Numbered from the stretch's first letter, positions 1-12,612 are shown. The stretch: DNA of 64,000 nt from Streptomyces sp. ASQP_92 (GCF_025399895.1 NZ_JAODUA010000001.1:434001-498000); one strand, 5' to 3'. Notes: generated from the sequence alone by a model not told the origin. Program-made: numbers and translations.

Positions 1-1146
1 AACGAGGCGGAGCTGAACCCGCTGGGTCAGCCCGAGGTCGACATCACCGAGCTGAAGGACGGCGACACGCTGAACTTCACCGCCGAGGTCGACATCCGCC
101 CGACCATCGAGATCCCGGACTACTCCGGCATCGAGGTCACCGTGGACGCCGTCGAGGTCAGCGACGAGGACGTCGAGAAGTCCGTGGAGCAGCTCCGCGA
201 GCGCTTCGCCTCGACCTCCCCCGTCGAGCGTGCCGCCGAGGACGGCGACGTCGTGACGATCGACCTCGAGGCCAAGGTCGACGGCGAGGTCCTGGAGGAC
301 GGCGTGGCCGAGGGTGTCTCGTACACCATCGGTTCCGGCGAGCTCCTCGAGGGCATCGACGACGCCGTGAAGGGCCTGGAGGCCGGTGGCGAGGCCACCT
401 TCACCTCCGAGCTCAAGGGCGGCTCGGCCGAGGGCAAGGAGGCCGAGGTCACCGTCAAGGTCACCCAGGTCGCCGCCCGTGAACTGCCCGCCCTGGACGA
501 CGACTTCGCGCAGCTCGCGTCGGAGTTCGACACCCTGGACGAGCTCAAGGCCGACAGCCGCAAGCGCCTCGAGAACATGAAGCAGTACGACCAGGCCACC
601 CAGGCCCAGGAGCGCGTCCTGGACGAGCTCCTGAAGCTGGCCGAGGTCCCGATCCCCGAGAAGCTCCTCGCGGACGAGATCCAGACCCGCAAGCACAACC
701 TCGAGCACCACCAGCTCGGCCAGATGGGCATCGACCTTGCCAAGTACCTGGAGATCCAGGGCAAGACCGAGGAAGAGTTCACCGCCGAGACCGAGGAGCA
801 GGCGGTCAAGGGCATCAAGACGCAGTTCATCCTGGACGAGCTCGTCAACAAGGAGAAGCTGAACGTCAACCAGGAGGAGCTCACCGAGCACCTCATGCGG
901 CGTGCCGCCTCCTCCGGCATGAGCCCGGACCAGTTCGCCCAGGCCGTCGTCGAGGGTGGTCAGGTGCCGATGCTCGTCGGCGAGGTCGCCCGCGGCAAGG
1001 CGCTCGCCGTCGTCGTCGAGGCCGCCAAGGTCACCGACACCAACGGTGAGGTCGTCGACCTGGAGGACGCCGAGGACGAGGCCGCCGAGCCTGCCGTCGA
1101 GGCCGAGTCCGCCGAGGCCGAGACCGCGGAGAAGACCGAGGCCTGA
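1..1146 (+). CDS. tig: Trigger factor, C-terminal part (5' end outside window)
   Basis: Ribosome-associated chaperone and peptidyl-prolyl isomerase that binds nascent chains at the exit tunnel. The reading frame is open from base 1, so the N-terminal ribosome-binding part lies mostly upstream. The visible part starts at the end of that domain ([15 protein letters not shown]), followed by an FKBP-type domain (about bases 190-480, with [18 protein letters not shown]) and the helical C-terminal substrate-binding domain. The tail is rich in Glu and Ala ([15 protein letters not shown]), which is usual in Streptomyces. A GTG at 142 is only an internal codon. It ends 18 nt before a strong hairpin terminator and precedes the clpP genes, an order also found in other bacteria. 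Identity is secure; only the 5' boundary is missing. Confidence 0.96.
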   Translation, partial: NEAELNPLGQPEVDITELKDGDTLNFTAEVDIRPTIEIPDYSGIEVTVDAVEVSDEDVEKSVEQLRERFASTSPVERAAEDGDVVTIDLEAKVDGEVLEDGVAEGVSYTIGSGELLEGIDDAVKGLEAGGEATFTSELKGGSAEGKEAEVTVKVTQVAARELPALDDDFAQLASEFDTLDELKADSRKRLENMKQYDQATQAQERVLDELLKLAEVPIPEKLLADEIQTRKHNLEHHQLGQMGIDLAKYLEIQGKTEEEFTAETEEQAVKGIKTQFILDELVNKEKLNVNQEELTEHLMRRAASSGMSPDQFAQAVVEGGQVPMLVGEVARGKALAVVVEAAKVTDTNGEVVDLEDAEDEAAEPAVEAESAEAETAEKTEA

Positions 1147-1164
1147 GCCTCCTTCTGACCGCTG

Positions 1165-1199
1165 AGAAGGGCCCTGCGCAGCCGCGTACGGGCCCTTCT
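1165..1199 (+). terminator. Rho-independent-type terminator of tig
   Basis: A 10-bp perfect stem (AGAAGGGCCC at 1165-1174 with its complement at 1190-1199) has a 15-nt loop and ends in TTCTT. It separates tig from the clpP operon. Confidence 0.8.
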
Positions 1200-1225
1200 T
1201 CGTACCGAATTCCGCTTCAACCACC

Positions 1226-1242
1226 TTGCGCTCCGAGCGAAC
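1226..1242 (+). promoter_or_regulatory. ClgR-type operator upstream of clpP1
   Basis: The sequence CGC-TCCGA-GCGAAC (1229-1242) fits the half of the ClgR consensus GTTCGC-N5-GCG read on the opposite strand. ClgR is the known activator of clpP1clpP2 in Streptomyces. The site lies about 146 nt before the clpP1 start and just upstream of a weak promoter-like TTGTCC (1264-1269), where an activator would be expected. Binding itself is inferred. Confidence 0.65.
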
Positions 1243-1387
1243 AGTTCGGGAACCGGGATGGCGTTGTCCCACCTGCGCGTTAGGGTCCATGAATACGAGG
1301 GTGGTGGAGTCTGGCGAGCCGGAGTCCGCGCCCCCGGAACGAAGACGCTGAGACGGTTGAAGCCGTCAGAGACGAGCAGGTGGATAC

Positions 1388-2008
1388 GTGACGAATCTGA
1401 TGCCTTACGCCGCCGGTGAGCCGTCCCTCGGTGGTGGCCTCGGTGACCAGGTCTACAGCCGACTGCTCAACGACCGCATCATCTTCCTCGGCCAGCAGGT
1501 CGACGACGAGATCGCCAACAAGATCACTGCCCAGATGCTCCTGCTGGCCGCTGCCGACCAGAACAAGGACATCTACCTCTACATCAACAGCCCCGGCGGC
1601 TCGGTGACGGCCGGCATGGCGGTCTACGACACCATGCAGTACATCCAGAACGACGTGGTCACCATCGGCATGGGCATGGCCGCCTCGATGGGCCAGTTCC
1701 TGCTGACCGGTGGCGCCGCGGGCAAGCGCTTCGCGCTCCCCAACACCGACATCCTGATGCACCAGGGCTCCGCCGGTATCGGTGGCACCGCCTCCGACAT
1801 CAAGATCCAGGCCGAGTACCTGATCCGGACGAAGAAGCGCATGGCGGAGATCACTGCCGCGCACTCCGGCCAGACCGTCGAGACGATCATCCGCGACGGC
1901 GACCGCGACCGCTGGTACACGGCGGAGGAGGCCAAGGAATACGGCCTCATCGACGAGATCATCTCCGCTGCCTCGGGCGTTCCGGGCGGCGGCGGCACCG
2001 GGGCCTGA
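1388..2008 (+). CDS. clpP1: ATP-dependent Clp protease proteolytic subunit 1
   Basis: Serine peptidase subunit of the cytosolic Clp barrel, fed with unfolded substrates by ClpX or ClpC. The 206-residue length is normal. The catalytic triad is visible as Ser100 (GMAASMGQ), His125 (ILMHQGSAG) and Asp174 ([12 protein letters not shown]). The [11 protein letters not shown] oxyanion-region motif is at about 66-76. GTG at 1388 has an AGGTGG Shine-Dalgarno 4-5 nt upstream; an in-frame ATG at 1400 is a weaker alternative. It is followed by clpP2, and in Streptomyces the two paralogues form mixed or linked assemblies. The ClgR-like box upstream suggests ClgR control. Confidence 0.96.
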   Translation: MTNLMPYAAGEPSLGGGLGDQVYSRLLNDRIIFLGQQVDDEIANKITAQMLLLAAADQNKDIYLYINSPGGSVTAGMAVYDTMQYIQNDVVTIGMGMAASMGQFLLTGGAAGKRFALPNTDILMHQGSAGIGGTASDIKIQAEYLIRTKKRMAEITAAHSGQTVETIIRDGDRDRWYTAEEAKEYGLIDEIISAASGVPGGGGTGA

Positions 2009-2068
2009 GCCCCGGCCCGCACCGCTACCCCTGCCCACTTGAACGCCACCAGGATGGTGAACACCCCC

Positions 2069-2737
2069 ATGAGCAACTTCAACTCGGCCAACGCCGCCGG
2101 CCTCTACACCGGCCCGCAGGTCGACAACCGCTACATCGTCCCGCGCTTCGTCGAGCGCACCTCGCAGGGCGTGCGTGAGTACGACCCGTACGCGAAGCTC
2201 TTCGAGGAGCGCGTGATCTTCCTCGGTGTGCAGATCGACGACGCGTCCGCCAACGACGTGATGGCGCAGCTCCTGTGCCTGGAGTCGATGGACCCCGACC
2301 GTGACATCTCGATCTACATCAACAGCCCGGGTGGTTCCTTCACCGCCCTCACGGCGATCTACGACACGATGCAGTTCGTGAAGCCCGACATCCAGACGGT
2401 CTGCATGGGCCAGGCGGCCTCCGCCGCCGCCGTCCTGCTCGCCGCCGGTACGCCGGGCAAGCGCATGGCGCTGCCGAACGCCCGCGTCCTGATCCACCAG
2501 CCCTCGGGCGGCACCGGCCGCGAGCAGCTCTCCGACCTGGAGATCGCGGCCAACGAGATCCTCCGGATGCGTTCGCAGCTGGAGGAGATGCTGGCCAAGC
2601 ACTCGACGACGCCGATCGAGAAGATCCGCGACGACATCGAGCGCGACAAGATCCTCACGGCCGAGGACGCGCTGTCCTACGGCCTGGTCGACCAGATCGT
2701 GTCGACCCGCAAGACGACGACCTCCGCGGCCGCCTGA
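2069..2737 (+). CDS. clpP2: ATP-dependent Clp protease proteolytic subunit 2
   Basis: Second ClpP paralogue and likely co-transcribed partner of clpP1, 60 nt downstream. From ATG 2069 it has 222 residues with Ser118 ([11 protein letters not shown]), His143 (VLIHQPSGG) and Asp193 ([12 protein letters not shown]), so it should be catalytically active. It carries the [16 protein letters not shown] motif. Start choice is uncertain: ATG 2069 has GGTGA 8 nt upstream, while in-frame ATG 2054, GTG 2057 and TTG 2039 are also possible and would add 4-10 residues. The C-terminus is short ([11 protein letters not shown]). Confidence 0.95.
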   Translation: MSNFNSANAAGLYTGPQVDNRYIVPRFVERTSQGVREYDPYAKLFEERVIFLGVQIDDASANDVMAQLLCLESMDPDRDISIYINSPGGSFTALTAIYDTMQFVKPDIQTVCMGQAASAAAVLLAAGTPGKRMALPNARVLIHQPSGGTGREQLSDLEIAANEILRMRSQLEEMLAKHSTTPIEKIRDDIERDKILTAEDALSYGLVDQIVSTRKTTTSAAA

Positions 2738-2751
2738 CCCGCTTCGGCGAG

Positions 2752-2787
2752 CTTGGCGCGGTCCACGTGGAAGTGAACCGCGCCAAG
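2752..2787 (+). terminator. Stem-loop between clpP2 and clpX
   Basis: CTTGGCGCGGT (2752-2762) pairs perfectly with its complement at 2777-2787 around a 14-nt loop, 15 nt after the clpP2 stop. There is no T tract, so it may be a terminator, an attenuator or an mRNA 3'-end stabiliser separating clpP1P2 from clpX. Confidence 0.6.
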
Positions 2788-2913
2788 GGGGGCCCGAACG
2801 GGGGTCCCGGCAAGGTACCGTCGGTAGGGGGTCTGGGGGCGTCCCCCCGGAAACCGCAGTAAGCACCAGGAGGCGGCGCACATGGCGTCTCCCAGGCGAA
2901 GGGGAAGCACCTC

Positions 2914-4206
2914 GTGGCACGCATCGGTGACGGCGGCGACCTGCTCAAGTGCTCGTTCTGCGGAAAGAGCCAGAAGCAGGTGAAGAAGCTCATCGCAGGC
3001 CCCGGGGTGTACATCTGCGACGAGTGCATCGACCTCTGCAACGAGATCATCGAGGAGGAACTCGCCGAGTCCTCCGAGGTGCGGTGGGAGGAACTCCCCA
3101 AACCGCGCGAGATCTACGAGTTCCTCGAGGGGTACGTCGTCGGGCAGGAGCCCGCCAAGAAGGCCCTCTCGGTGGCGGTCTACAACCACTACAAGCGTGT
3201 GCAGGCCGGCGAGAACGGCGGCGCGCAGAGCCGGGACGACGCGATCGAGCTCGCCAAGTCCAACATCCTGCTGCTCGGCCCGACCGGCTCCGGCAAGACG
3301 CTGCTCGCGCAGACCCTGGCGCGCATGCTGAACGTGCCGTTCGCCATCGCCGACGCGACCGCCCTCACCGAGGCCGGGTACGTCGGCGAGGACGTCGAGA
3401 ACATCCTCCTGAAGCTGATCCAGGCGGCCGACTACGACGTCAAGAAGGCCGAGACCGGCATCATCTACATCGACGAGATCGACAAGGTCGCCCGCAAGAG
3501 CGAGAACCCGTCGATCACCCGCGATGTCAGCGGCGAGGGCGTCCAGCAGGCCCTGTTGAAGATCCTGGAGGGCACCACCGCCTCCGTCCCGCCCCAAGGC
3601 GGACGCAAGCACCCCCACCAGGAGTTCATCCAGATCGACACGACGAACGTGCTGTTCATCGTGGGCGGTGCCTTCTCGGGCCTGGAGAAGATCATCGAGT
3701 CCCGGGCCGGCGCCAAGGGCATCGGCTTCGGCGCGACGATCCGCTCCAAGCGGGAGATCGAGGCCAGCGACCAGTTCCAGGAGGTCATGCCGGAGGACCT
3801 GGTGAAGTTCGGGATGATCCCGGAGTTCATCGGCCGCCTCCCGGTGCTGACCTCGGTCCACAACCTCGACCGCGAGGCCCTGCTCCAGATCCTGGTCGAG
3901 CCGCGCAACGCGCTCGTCAAGCAGTACCAGCGCCTGTTCGAACTCGACGGCGTGGAGCTGGACTTCGACCGCCCGGCCCTGGAGGCCATCGCCGACCAGG
4001 CGATCCTGCGCGGCACCGGCGCCCGAGGGCTGCGCGCCATCATGGAGGAGGTCCTCCAGTCGGTGATGTACGAGGTGCCGTCCCGCAAGGACGTCGCCCG
4101 CGTCGTCATCACCGCCGACGTGGTCCGCAACAACGTCAACCCGACGCTGGTCCCGCGCGAGCCCCGCATCGTGAAGAACGACGGACGGCACGAGAAGAGC
4201 GCGTAG
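2914..4206 (+). CDS. clpX: ATP-dependent Clp protease ATP-binding subunit ClpX
   Basis: AAA+ hexameric unfoldase that recognises tagged substrates and threads them into ClpP. The N-terminal zinc-binding domain shows Cys13, Cys16, Cys35 and Cys38 (CSFC and CDEC). Walker A is GPTGSGKT at 122-129, followed by the pore loop GYVGED, Walker [10 protein letters not shown], and sensor 2 GARGLR near the C-terminus. GIGFGA matches the IGF-type ClpP-docking loop. Length (430 aa) is typical. The start is GTG 2914 behind a purine-rich AAGGGGAAG. An inverted repeat precedes it and a shared terminator follows, so it can be expressed apart from clpP1P2. Confidence 0.97.
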   Translation: MARIGDGGDLLKCSFCGKSQKQVKKLIAGPGVYICDECIDLCNEIIEEELAESSEVRWEELPKPREIYEFLEGYVVGQEPAKKALSVAVYNHYKRVQAGENGGAQSRDDAIELAKSNILLLGPTGSGKTLLAQTLARMLNVPFAIADATALTEAGYVGEDVENILLKLIQAADYDVKKAETGIIYIDEIDKVARKSENPSITRDVSGEGVQQALLKILEGTTASVPPQGGRKHPHQEFIQIDTTNVLFIVGGAFSGLEKIIESRAGAKGIGFGATIRSKREIEASDQFQEVMPEDLVKFGMIPEFIGRLPVLTSVHNLDREALLQILVEPRNALVKQYQRLFELDGVELDFDRPALEAIADQAILRGTGARGLRAIMEEVLQSVMYEVPSRKDVARVVITADVVRNNVNPTLVPREPRIVKNDGRHEKSA

Positions 4207-4233
4207 CACCGCGCTCGACTTCTCGGACACGGC

Positions 4234-4274
4234 AAAGGGCCGCCCGGTCAACTTCCTTGACCAGGCGGCCCTTT
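4234..4274. terminator. Bidirectional terminator between clpX and the convergent membrane protein gene
   Basis: A long stem begins AAAGGGCCGCC at 4234, is mismatched at one base, and is matched by GGCGGCCCTTT ending at 4274, with a loop around 4252-4256. The A run on one side and T run on the other allow use by both converging genes. Confidence 0.85.
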
Positions 4275-4296
4275 GGCGTGTGCGGGGCTCCTGGTG

Positions 4297-5286
4297 CTAG
4301 GCCTTCTGACGGGCCGTGTTGTAGACGGAGGCCGTCAGCTTGGCGGCGTCCTCCTGGCTCGCGCCGCCACCCGTGGAGGCCTTGCCGATGTCCATCAGGA
4401 GCACGACGCCGTACGTGCTGTAGTCCGCCCACACGCACGCCGGAGCCGTGAACTCCTTGGGCCCCTTGCCGAGGGAGCCGTCGGCGCCGGAGTTGGTGAA
4501 CTTCATGTCCTGGCACTTCATCAGGGCGCCCTTGAACCCGGCCGGCTTGACCAGCTTGGGCGAGCCGATGAGTTCGACCTTGATGGTCTTGCTCTTGGAG
4601 GTGTTGTCCTTGGCGTTCTGGAACGACGCGTCGATGACCTTCGCCGGGTCGCTGATCTCACCCCAATAGGCGTTGATCTGAAGCGACTTGGCGGTCAGCG
4701 GGTTCACCTTCGGGTCGCCGGAGGCGTACGAGGCGCCGGTCTGCTGCGGGTTCTTGACGCCGGCGGCCTCGGCCTTCTTCTTCTGCTCGTCCGACATCGG
4801 CGCCGTGTCGTCGCCCTTGGCGTCCTTCTTGTAGTCCTCGACCGTGGCGGGCAAGACGACCTTGTAGCCCTTGGTGTCGGCCGACACGTCCCCGTTGTCG
4901 GCGCCGCCCTTGGTGAGGAACCACACGCCGCCTCCGATCACCGCGAGCGCCACGACGACCCCCGTGACGATCAGGCCGGTCTTCTTCTTCGGGGGAACCG
5001 ACGGCATGGGGTGCGTCGGGCCACCGTACGGCGGCTGCTGCCCGTACGGCGGCTGCTGGCCGTACTGCGGGGGCTGCTGCTGCGGGTAGCCGTAGGGCTG
5101 CTGCGGCTGCTGGCCGTAGGGGCCGGGCTGCTGGGGCGGCACGCCCTGCGGGGCCTGCTGCGGGTAGCCGTAGCCGGGCTGCGGCGGACCGGGCTGCCCG
5201 TACGGGGGCTGCTGCGGAGGCTGCTGGCCGTAGGGGCCGGGCTGCTGGGGCTGGCCACCGTACGGGCCCGGCTGGTTGTAGCTCAT
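4297..5286 (-). CDS. Pro/Gln/Tyr-rich N-terminal, single-pass membrane protein of unknown function
   Basis: The first 100 residues are low-complexity repeats of the kind PGPYGQQP and PPYGQ, predicted to be disordered and cytosolic. Three lysines (PPKKKTG) precede a single transmembrane segment (about 103-124, LIVTGVVVALAVIGGGVWF). The roughly 200-residue outer part has no motif I recognise; it contains two cysteines (KCQDMK and ACVWAD) that could form a disulphide. The start at 5286 (MSYNQPG) is supported by GGGGGAA 5-11 nt upstream; an upstream in-frame start at 5313 lacks this. It is convergent with clpX and sits back to back with valS. Such proteins are common in Streptomyces; the function is unknown. 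Confidence 0.85.
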   Translation of the reverse strand: MSYNQPGPYGGQPQQPGPYGQQPPQQPPYGQPGPPQPGYGYPQQAPQGVPPQQPGPYGQQPQQPYGYPQQQPPQYGQQPPYGQQPPYGGPTHPMPSVPPKKKTGLIVTGVVVALAVIGGGVWFLTKGGADNGDVSADTKGYKVVLPATVEDYKKDAKGDDTAPMSDEQKKKAEAAGVKNPQQTGASYASGDPKVNPLTAKSLQINAYWGEISDPAKVIDASFQNAKDNTSKSKTIKVELIGSPKLVKPAGFKGALMKCQDMKFTNSGADGSLGKGPKEFTAPACVWADYSTYGVVLLMDIGKASTGGGASQEDAAKLTASVYNTARQKA

Positions 5287-5411
5287 GGTTGGGTTCCCCC
5301 TAGGGATGTTCATCCGATCCGAACATCCTCGCGGAACGGCCGCCGACCTCGCGCATCGGGGGCCCCACCGTTACGAAAGATTCCCGTTTCGGTGCGGGCC
5401 GGTGACACCCC

Positions 5412-5417
5412 TAAACT
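5412..5417 (+). promoter_or_regulatory. -10 box of a probable leaderless valS promoter
   Basis: TAAACT ends 6 nt before the GTG start at 5424, and no Shine-Dalgarno sequence is present. Transcription would begin at or next to the start codon. The -35 region (TTCGGT near 5388) is weak. Confidence 0.6.
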
Positions 5418-5423
5418 GACCCC

Positions 5424-8048
5424 GTGACCGAGAACACTCAGCAGCAGAACCCAGCGCCCACCACCGAACTGCCGACCCAGTACGCGCCGGCCGAGGTAGA
5501 GGGGAAGCTGTACGAGCGCTGGGTGGAGCGCGGTTACTTCACCGCCGACGCCGGGTCCGAGAAGGACCCGTACACCATCGTCATCCCGCCGCCCAACGTC
5601 ACCGGGGCGCTGCACCTGGGGCACGCCTTCCAGGTCACGCTCATGGACGCGCTCACCCGCCGCAAGCGGATGCAGGGCTACGAGACGCTGTGGCTGCCCG
5701 GCATGGACCACGCGGGCATCGCCACCCAGAACAAGGTGGAGCAGCAGCTCGCCGAGGAGGGCAAGTCCCGCCAGGACCTGGGGCGCGAGGCCTTCACCGA
5801 GCGCGTGTGGCAGTGGAAGGGCGAGTACGGCGGCCGCATCCTCGGCCAGCTCAAGCGGCTCGGGGCGGGCCTGGACTGGTCGCGTGAGCGGTTCACGATG
5901 GACGAGGGCCTGTCCAAGTCCGTCCAGACCATCTTCAAGAACCTCTACGACGACGAGCTGATCTACCGCGCCGAGCGCATCATCAACTGGTGCCCGCGCT
6001 GTCTGACCGCCATCTCGGACATCGAGGTCGAGTACCAGGACGACCCGGGCGAGCTGGTCTCGCTGAAGTACGGCGAGGGGGACGACACCCTGGTCGTCGC
6101 CACCACCCGCGCCGAGACGATGCTGGGCGACACCGCGATCGCCGTCCACCCCGACGACGAGCGGTACAAGCACCTCGTCGGCAAGCTCATCAAGCTGCCG
6201 CTGACCGACCGCTCCATTCCGGTCGTCGCGGACACCCACGTCGACCCCGAGTTCGGCACCGGCTGCGTCAAGGTGACCCCGGCGCACGACCCGAACGACT
6301 TCGCCATCGGGCAGCGCCACGGCCTGGAATCCATGACGATCATGGACGAGCGCGGCGTCATCACCGTCCCGGGTCCCTTCCAGGGCCTCGACCGCTACGA
6401 GGCCCGCTCGGCCGTCGTGGGCGCGCTCAAGGAGCAGGGCCGCATCGTCGCCGAGAAGCGCCCCTACATGCACTCGGTCGGCCACTGCTCGCGCTGCAAG
6501 ACGACCGTCGAGCCGCGCCTTTCGATGCAGTGGTGGGTCAAGGTCGGCCCGCTCGCGCAGGCCGCCGGTGACGCGGTCCGCGACGGCCGGGTCAAGATCC
6601 ACCCGGAGGACATGTCGAAGCGGTACTTCGACTGGGTCGACAACATGCACGACTGGTGCATCTCGCGCCAGCTCTGGTGGGGCCACCGCATCCCGATCTG
6701 GTACGGCCCCGAGGGCCAGGTCGTCTGCGTCGGACCCGACGACGAGATCCCGACCGGCGAGGGCTGGCGCCAGGACCCCGACGTCCTGGACACCTGGTTC
6801 TCGTCGGGCCTGTGGCCCTTCTCCACGCTCGGCTGGCCGGAGAAGACCGCCGACCTGGAGAAGTTCTACTCGACCGACGTCCTGCTCACCGGCCACGACA
6901 TCATCTTCTTCTGGGTCGCCCGGATGATGATGTTCGGCCTGTACGCGATGGACGGCGAAGTCCCGTTCAAGACGGTCGCGTTGACCGGTCTCGTCCGCGA
7001 CGAGTTCGGCAAGAAGATGTCGAAGTCCAACCCGAACGCGGTCGACCCCATCGACTGGATGGACGCGTACGGTTCGGACGCGGTCCGCTTCACCCTGGCC
7101 AAGGGCGCCAACCCCGGCGCGGACGTGCCGATCGGCGAGGACTGGGTCCAGGCGTCCCGCAACTTCGCCAACAAGATCTGGAACGCGACCCGCTTCGCGC
7201 TGATGAACGGCGCCACCGTCGAGGGTGAACTCCCGCCCGTGGAGCGGCTTTCGGCGACGGACCGCTGGATCCTGTCGCGCCTGAACAAGACCGTGGCCGA
7301 GGTCGACGCGTACTACGAGGACTACCAGTTCGCGAAGGTCAGCGAGTCGCTCTACCACTTCGCGTGGGACGAGGTCTTCGACTGGTACGTCGAGCTGTCC
7401 AAGACGACGTTCTTCGCGGGCGGCGAGCAGGCGAAGGTCTCGGGCCGGGTCCTGGGCGAGGTCCTCGACGTGATGCTGCGGGTCCTGCACCCCATCGTCC
7501 CGTTCGTCACCGACACCCTGTGGACGACGCTGACCGGCGGCGAGTCGCTCGTCGTCGCGGACTGGCCGCGGGACAGCGGTTTCCGCGACGAGGCGGCCGA
7601 GCGCGAGATCGAGCTGGTCCAGCAGGTCGTCACCGAGGTCCGCCGCTTCCGCTCCGACCAGGGTCTCCAGCCCGGCCAGAAGGTCCCGGCCGAGCTGACC
7701 CTGGACGGTACGGCGCTGGCCCCGCACGAGGCGGCCATCCGCCAGCTCCTGCGCCTCCAGCCGGCCGGTGAGGACTTCCACGCCACCGCCTCGCTGCCGG
7801 TCGCGGGCGCCACGGTCGCGCTCGACCTGTCGGGCACCATCGACGTCGAGGCCGAGCGCAAGCGCCTGACCAAGGACCTCGGCGCCGCCGAGAAGGAGAA
7901 GGCGGACGCGAACAAGAAGCTCGGCAACGAGGCCTTCCTCGCGAAGGCCCCGGACAACGTGGTCGACAAGATCCGTACGCGGCTCGCCAAGGCCGAGGCC
8001 GACATCGAGCGCATCGCCCGCCAGATCGCGTCGCTGCCCCAGGGCTGA
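5424..8048 (+). CDS. valS: Valyl-tRNA synthetase
   Basis: Class I aminoacyl-tRNA synthetase charging tRNA-Val, with an editing domain that hydrolyses mischarged Thr-tRNA. The ATP-binding HLGH signature is at 64-67 ([16 protein letters not shown]) and KMSKS at 531-535. The insertion (editing) domain lies between them, and the C-terminal anticodon-binding region and coiled-coil arm ([20 protein letters not shown]) are present. The length of 874 residues is normal. The start is GTG 5424, preceded by a -10-like TAAACT rather than a ribosome-binding site. A strong terminator follows. I looked for a T-box leader and found no room for one. Confidence 0.97.
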   Translation: MTENTQQQNPAPTTELPTQYAPAEVEGKLYERWVERGYFTADAGSEKDPYTIVIPPPNVTGALHLGHAFQVTLMDALTRRKRMQGYETLWLPGMDHAGIATQNKVEQQLAEEGKSRQDLGREAFTERVWQWKGEYGGRILGQLKRLGAGLDWSRERFTMDEGLSKSVQTIFKNLYDDELIYRAERIINWCPRCLTAISDIEVEYQDDPGELVSLKYGEGDDTLVVATTRAETMLGDTAIAVHPDDERYKHLVGKLIKLPLTDRSIPVVADTHVDPEFGTGCVKVTPAHDPNDFAIGQRHGLESMTIMDERGVITVPGPFQGLDRYEARSAVVGALKEQGRIVAEKRPYMHSVGHCSRCKTTVEPRLSMQWWVKVGPLAQAAGDAVRDGRVKIHPEDMSKRYFDWVDNMHDWCISRQLWWGHRIPIWYGPEGQVVCVGPDDEIPTGEGWRQDPDVLDTWFSSGLWPFSTLGWPEKTADLEKFYSTDVLLTGHDIIFFWVARMMMFGLYAMDGEVPFKTVALTGLVRDEFGKKMSKSNPNAVDPIDWMDAYGSDAVRFTLAKGANPGADVPIGEDWVQASRNFANKIWNATRFALMNGATVEGELPPVERLSATDRWILSRLNKTVAEVDAYYEDYQFAKVSESLYHFAWDEVFDWYVELSKTTFFAGGEQAKVSGRVLGEVLDVMLRVLHPIVPFVTDTLWTTLTGGESLVVADWPRDSGFRDEAAEREIELVQQVVTEVRRFRSDQGLQPGQKVPAELTLDGTALAPHEAAIRQLLRLQPAGEDFHATASLPVAGATVALDLSGTIDVEAERKRLTKDLGAAEKEKADANKKLGNEAFLAKAPDNVVDKIRTRLAKAEADIERIARQIASLPQG

Positions 8049-8071
8049 CCGGCCGTCATGGTGAGCTGAGC

Positions 8072-8103
8072 AAGGCCCCCGGGACCTCGGTCCCGGGGGC
8101 CTT
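8072..8103 (+). terminator. Terminator of valS
   Basis: A 13-bp perfect stem (AAGGCCCCCGGGA at 8072-8084 and its complement at 8091-8103) has a 6-nt loop and lies 24 nt after the stop. Confidence 0.88.
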
Positions 8104-8220
8104 CCTCATGCGCGCGGTGGGAGTCCCGGGGCCCGGCACCGGGTGAGCGCCGAGTGGCACGTGCGACATATCACTACATGGGGGCCGTTCGACTCGGGCG
8201 TTCGGGCCCAAAGACCTTGG

Positions 8221-9393
8221 ATGATGGAAGGCATGCACACCCCGCTCCCCACCTCCGCGCCACAGCGCGCGCTGGCGGCGGCGCGGGCGATGGGCACGCG
8301 CTGGGTGGGCGAGGAGCGCGCCCTGGACATCCTGATCGCGCTGAGCTGCTTCGGCCTGATGGTCCTGGACGTGCCGGGCCTGGCCCGGAGCGACAACTCC
8401 CTCAACAGCTACACCGCGCCGCCCGTCCTGGCCCTGGGGGCCGCGACCCTGCTGCTGCGGCGCCGGTGGCCGTGGCTGCCGTATCTGGTCGCCCTGTTCT
8501 TCCTGGGCTGGCTGCACCAGCTGAACCTGGTCCAGTTCGCGCTGTACTCGCTGGGCCGCTTCCGGGGCCGGCGCGCGGGCATCCTCGCCACCTGCGGATA
8601 CATCGCGGTGGCGTACGTCCTGTTCAACCTGCCGGGCTGGCCCGACATCCGGGGCGAGACGCTCAGCTCGTTCCTGGCGATCGTGGTGCCGGTGGGCGTG
8701 CTCGCCTCGGGCGTCGGCATCTCCGCCTACCGGCACGACCTCGTCCACGAACTGGAGGCCCAGCGCGCCGAGTCCGCGGCCCTGCACGCCGTGCAGGCCG
8801 AGCGGGTCTCGGTGGCCCGGGACGTGCACGACATGGTGGGCCGGGAGCTGACGATGCTCGCGGTGCGCTCCGAGGTGCTGGCGCTGCGCGCCAGGAACGA
8901 GCCGCACCACAAGGACTTCGAGGAGCTCGCCGACACCGCGCGCCGGGCCCACCTCATGCTCAACGAGATCATCGTGCGGCGCGCGGACGAACGCACCGCG
9001 ACCCCCGGCATCGACGGGCTGCACGCGCTCGCCGAGGAGAGCCGGCTCGCGGGCACCCCGGTCGGCCTCGACATCGAGGAGGACGTCCACCGGCTGTCCC
9101 CGCTGCGCCAGGCGGCCGTCTACCGGGTGGTCCAGGAGTGCCTCACCAACGCGGTCAAGCATGCCCGGGGCGAGCCCGTCGCGGTGACGATCCGGCTCGC
9201 CGCCGGGGACCTCGTGGTCACCGTGCAGAACCCGCTGCCGCGCTCGGCGCCGGTGAAGGCCCCGGTCTCCACCGGGACCGGCACGTTCTCGATGCGGGAG
9301 CGGGTGGAGAGCATGGGCGGCTCGCTCGCGACGACCCGTACCGACACGACGTACGAGGTCCGGGCCACGCTCCCGGCGGGCGCGATCGGCTGA
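8221..9393 (+). CDS. NarL/DegS-type sensor histidine kinase (orphan)
   Basis: Membrane-bound two-component sensor kinase. About five hydrophobic segments (residues ~35-170) form the sensor part. The HisKA_3 dimerisation domain follows with phospho-acceptor His203 (VARDVHDMVGREL). The HATPase domain has an N box (VVQECLTNAVKHA) and a G box (GTGTFSMRERVESMGG). ATG 8221 gives 390 residues; a longer frame from 8143 (adding 26 residues) and ATG 8233 are alternatives, none with a clear ribosome-binding site. HisKA_3 kinases are usually followed by a LuxR-type response regulator gene, but here the next gene is an MreB homologue on the other strand. The partner regulator is therefore not visible. Confidence 0.88.
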   Translation: MMEGMHTPLPTSAPQRALAAARAMGTRWVGEERALDILIALSCFGLMVLDVPGLARSDNSLNSYTAPPVLALGAATLLLRRRWPWLPYLVALFFLGWLHQLNLVQFALYSLGRFRGRRAGILATCGYIAVAYVLFNLPGWPDIRGETLSSFLAIVVPVGVLASGVGISAYRHDLVHELEAQRAESAALHAVQAERVSVARDVHDMVGRELTMLAVRSEVLALRARNEPHHKDFEELADTARRAHLMLNEIIVRRADERTATPGIDGLHALAEESRLAGTPVGLDIEEDVHRLSPLRQAAVYRVVQECLTNAVKHARGEPVAVTIRLAAGDLVVTVQNPLPRSAPVKAPVSTGTGTFSMRERVESMGGSLATTRTDTTYEVRATLPAGAIG

Positions 9394-9451
9394 CCGGGGC
9401 TGCCCTCCCCGGGGGCCTTCCCTGCCGGCGCCGCCCAGCCCCCAACTCTCC

Positions 9452-9472
9452 AGGGGCGCGGGGAACTGCGCG
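9452..9472 (-). repeat. Dispersed Streptomyces intergenic repeat A, copy 1
   Basis: This is the reverse complement of the core GCGCAGTTCCCCGCGCCCCT. It is inverted relative to copy 2 at 9566-9586. Three more copies lie at 36273-36499. Confidence 0.8.
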
Positions 9473-9565
9473 AACGGGTCCCATGGTCCGCGGACGAAGG
9501 TGCCCGGCACCGGGGTGTCGCGCTTCCGCGTGTACGTGGATCGGTGCGGCCCGTCGTGGGCTGGG

Positions 9566-9586
9566 CGCGCAGTTCCCCGCGCCCCT
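9566..9586 (+). repeat. Dispersed Streptomyces intergenic repeat A, copy 2
   Basis: It contains an exact copy of GCGCAGTTCCCCGCGCCCCT and forms a long inverted pair with copy 1, with a 93-nt spacer. Confidence 0.8.
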
Positions 9587-9642
9587 AGTAGGTGGGCCAG
9601 TGCCGGGCCGGCAGGGCGGTGGCCCCGGGCTGCGGAGAAGGC

Positions 9643-12257
<2,615 letters not shown>

Positions 12258-12261
12258 GCCG

Positions 12262-12612
12262 ATGCGTACGCTCTGCGCGTCCACCCTGATCGGTGAATTC
12301 TTCGTGATCGCCTTCGCGGGCCTGGTCGCGATGAAGGACCCCCATCTCGCCACCACCACCGTGTGGACGGTGTGCGGGATCGGCATGCTGCTCTCGGTGC
12401 TGCTGTGCGGGATGCTCGGCCGACGCGGCGGGGTCGAGCTCGGCTGGGCCCTTCAGGTCGCCCTGATCGCGAGCGGTTTCGTCGTTCCGCTGATGTTCTT
12501 CATGGGCCTCCTGTTCGGCGCCCTGTGGTGGGCCTCGGTGCACTACGGCCGCAAGATCGACGAGGCGAAGGCGCGGTTCGCCGCGGCGGCCGAGGCACAG
12601 CCGGGAGCCTGA
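12262..12612 (+). CDS. DUF4233 small membrane protein
   Basis: A 116-residue protein with about three hydrophobic segments (IGEFFVIAFAGLVA, VCGIGMLLSVLLCGML, IASGFVVPLMFFMGLLFGALWW) and a charged tail (KIDEAKARFAAAAEA). The pattern fits DUF4233, which regularly lies between folC and ndk in actinobacteria. It starts 4 nt after folC with AAGAGGGG upstream. Its function is unknown; the conserved position suggests a household membrane role. Confidence 0.88.
   Translation: MRTLCASTLIGEFFVIAFAGLVAMKDPHLATTTVWTVCGIGMLLSVLLCGMLGRRGGVELGWALQVALIASGFVVPLMFFMGLLFGALWWASVHYGRKIDEAKARFAAAAEAQPGA

Larger units (their letters stand above)
9394..9642. other. Intergenic region with two inverted copies of a dispersed repeat
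   Basis: No gene is supported here. The segment lies between the convergent kinase and MreB-like genes and holds two oppositely oriented copies of the repeat described at 9452-9472 and 9566-9586. It may form a large hairpin acting on transcripts of both genes. Confidence 0.6.

Noticed and set aside
2677..4251. A 524-residue minus-strand frame opposite clpX
   Set aside because: Shadow of clpX; its composition is that of reverse-complemented codons.
5314..5423. T-box leader of valS
   Set aside because: The gap is too short, and the -10 box sits directly before the start codon, so no leader is transcribed.
5310..7781. An 823-residue minus-strand frame opposite valS
   Set aside because: It mirrors the real valS coding sequence and shows no recognisable domain or start signal.
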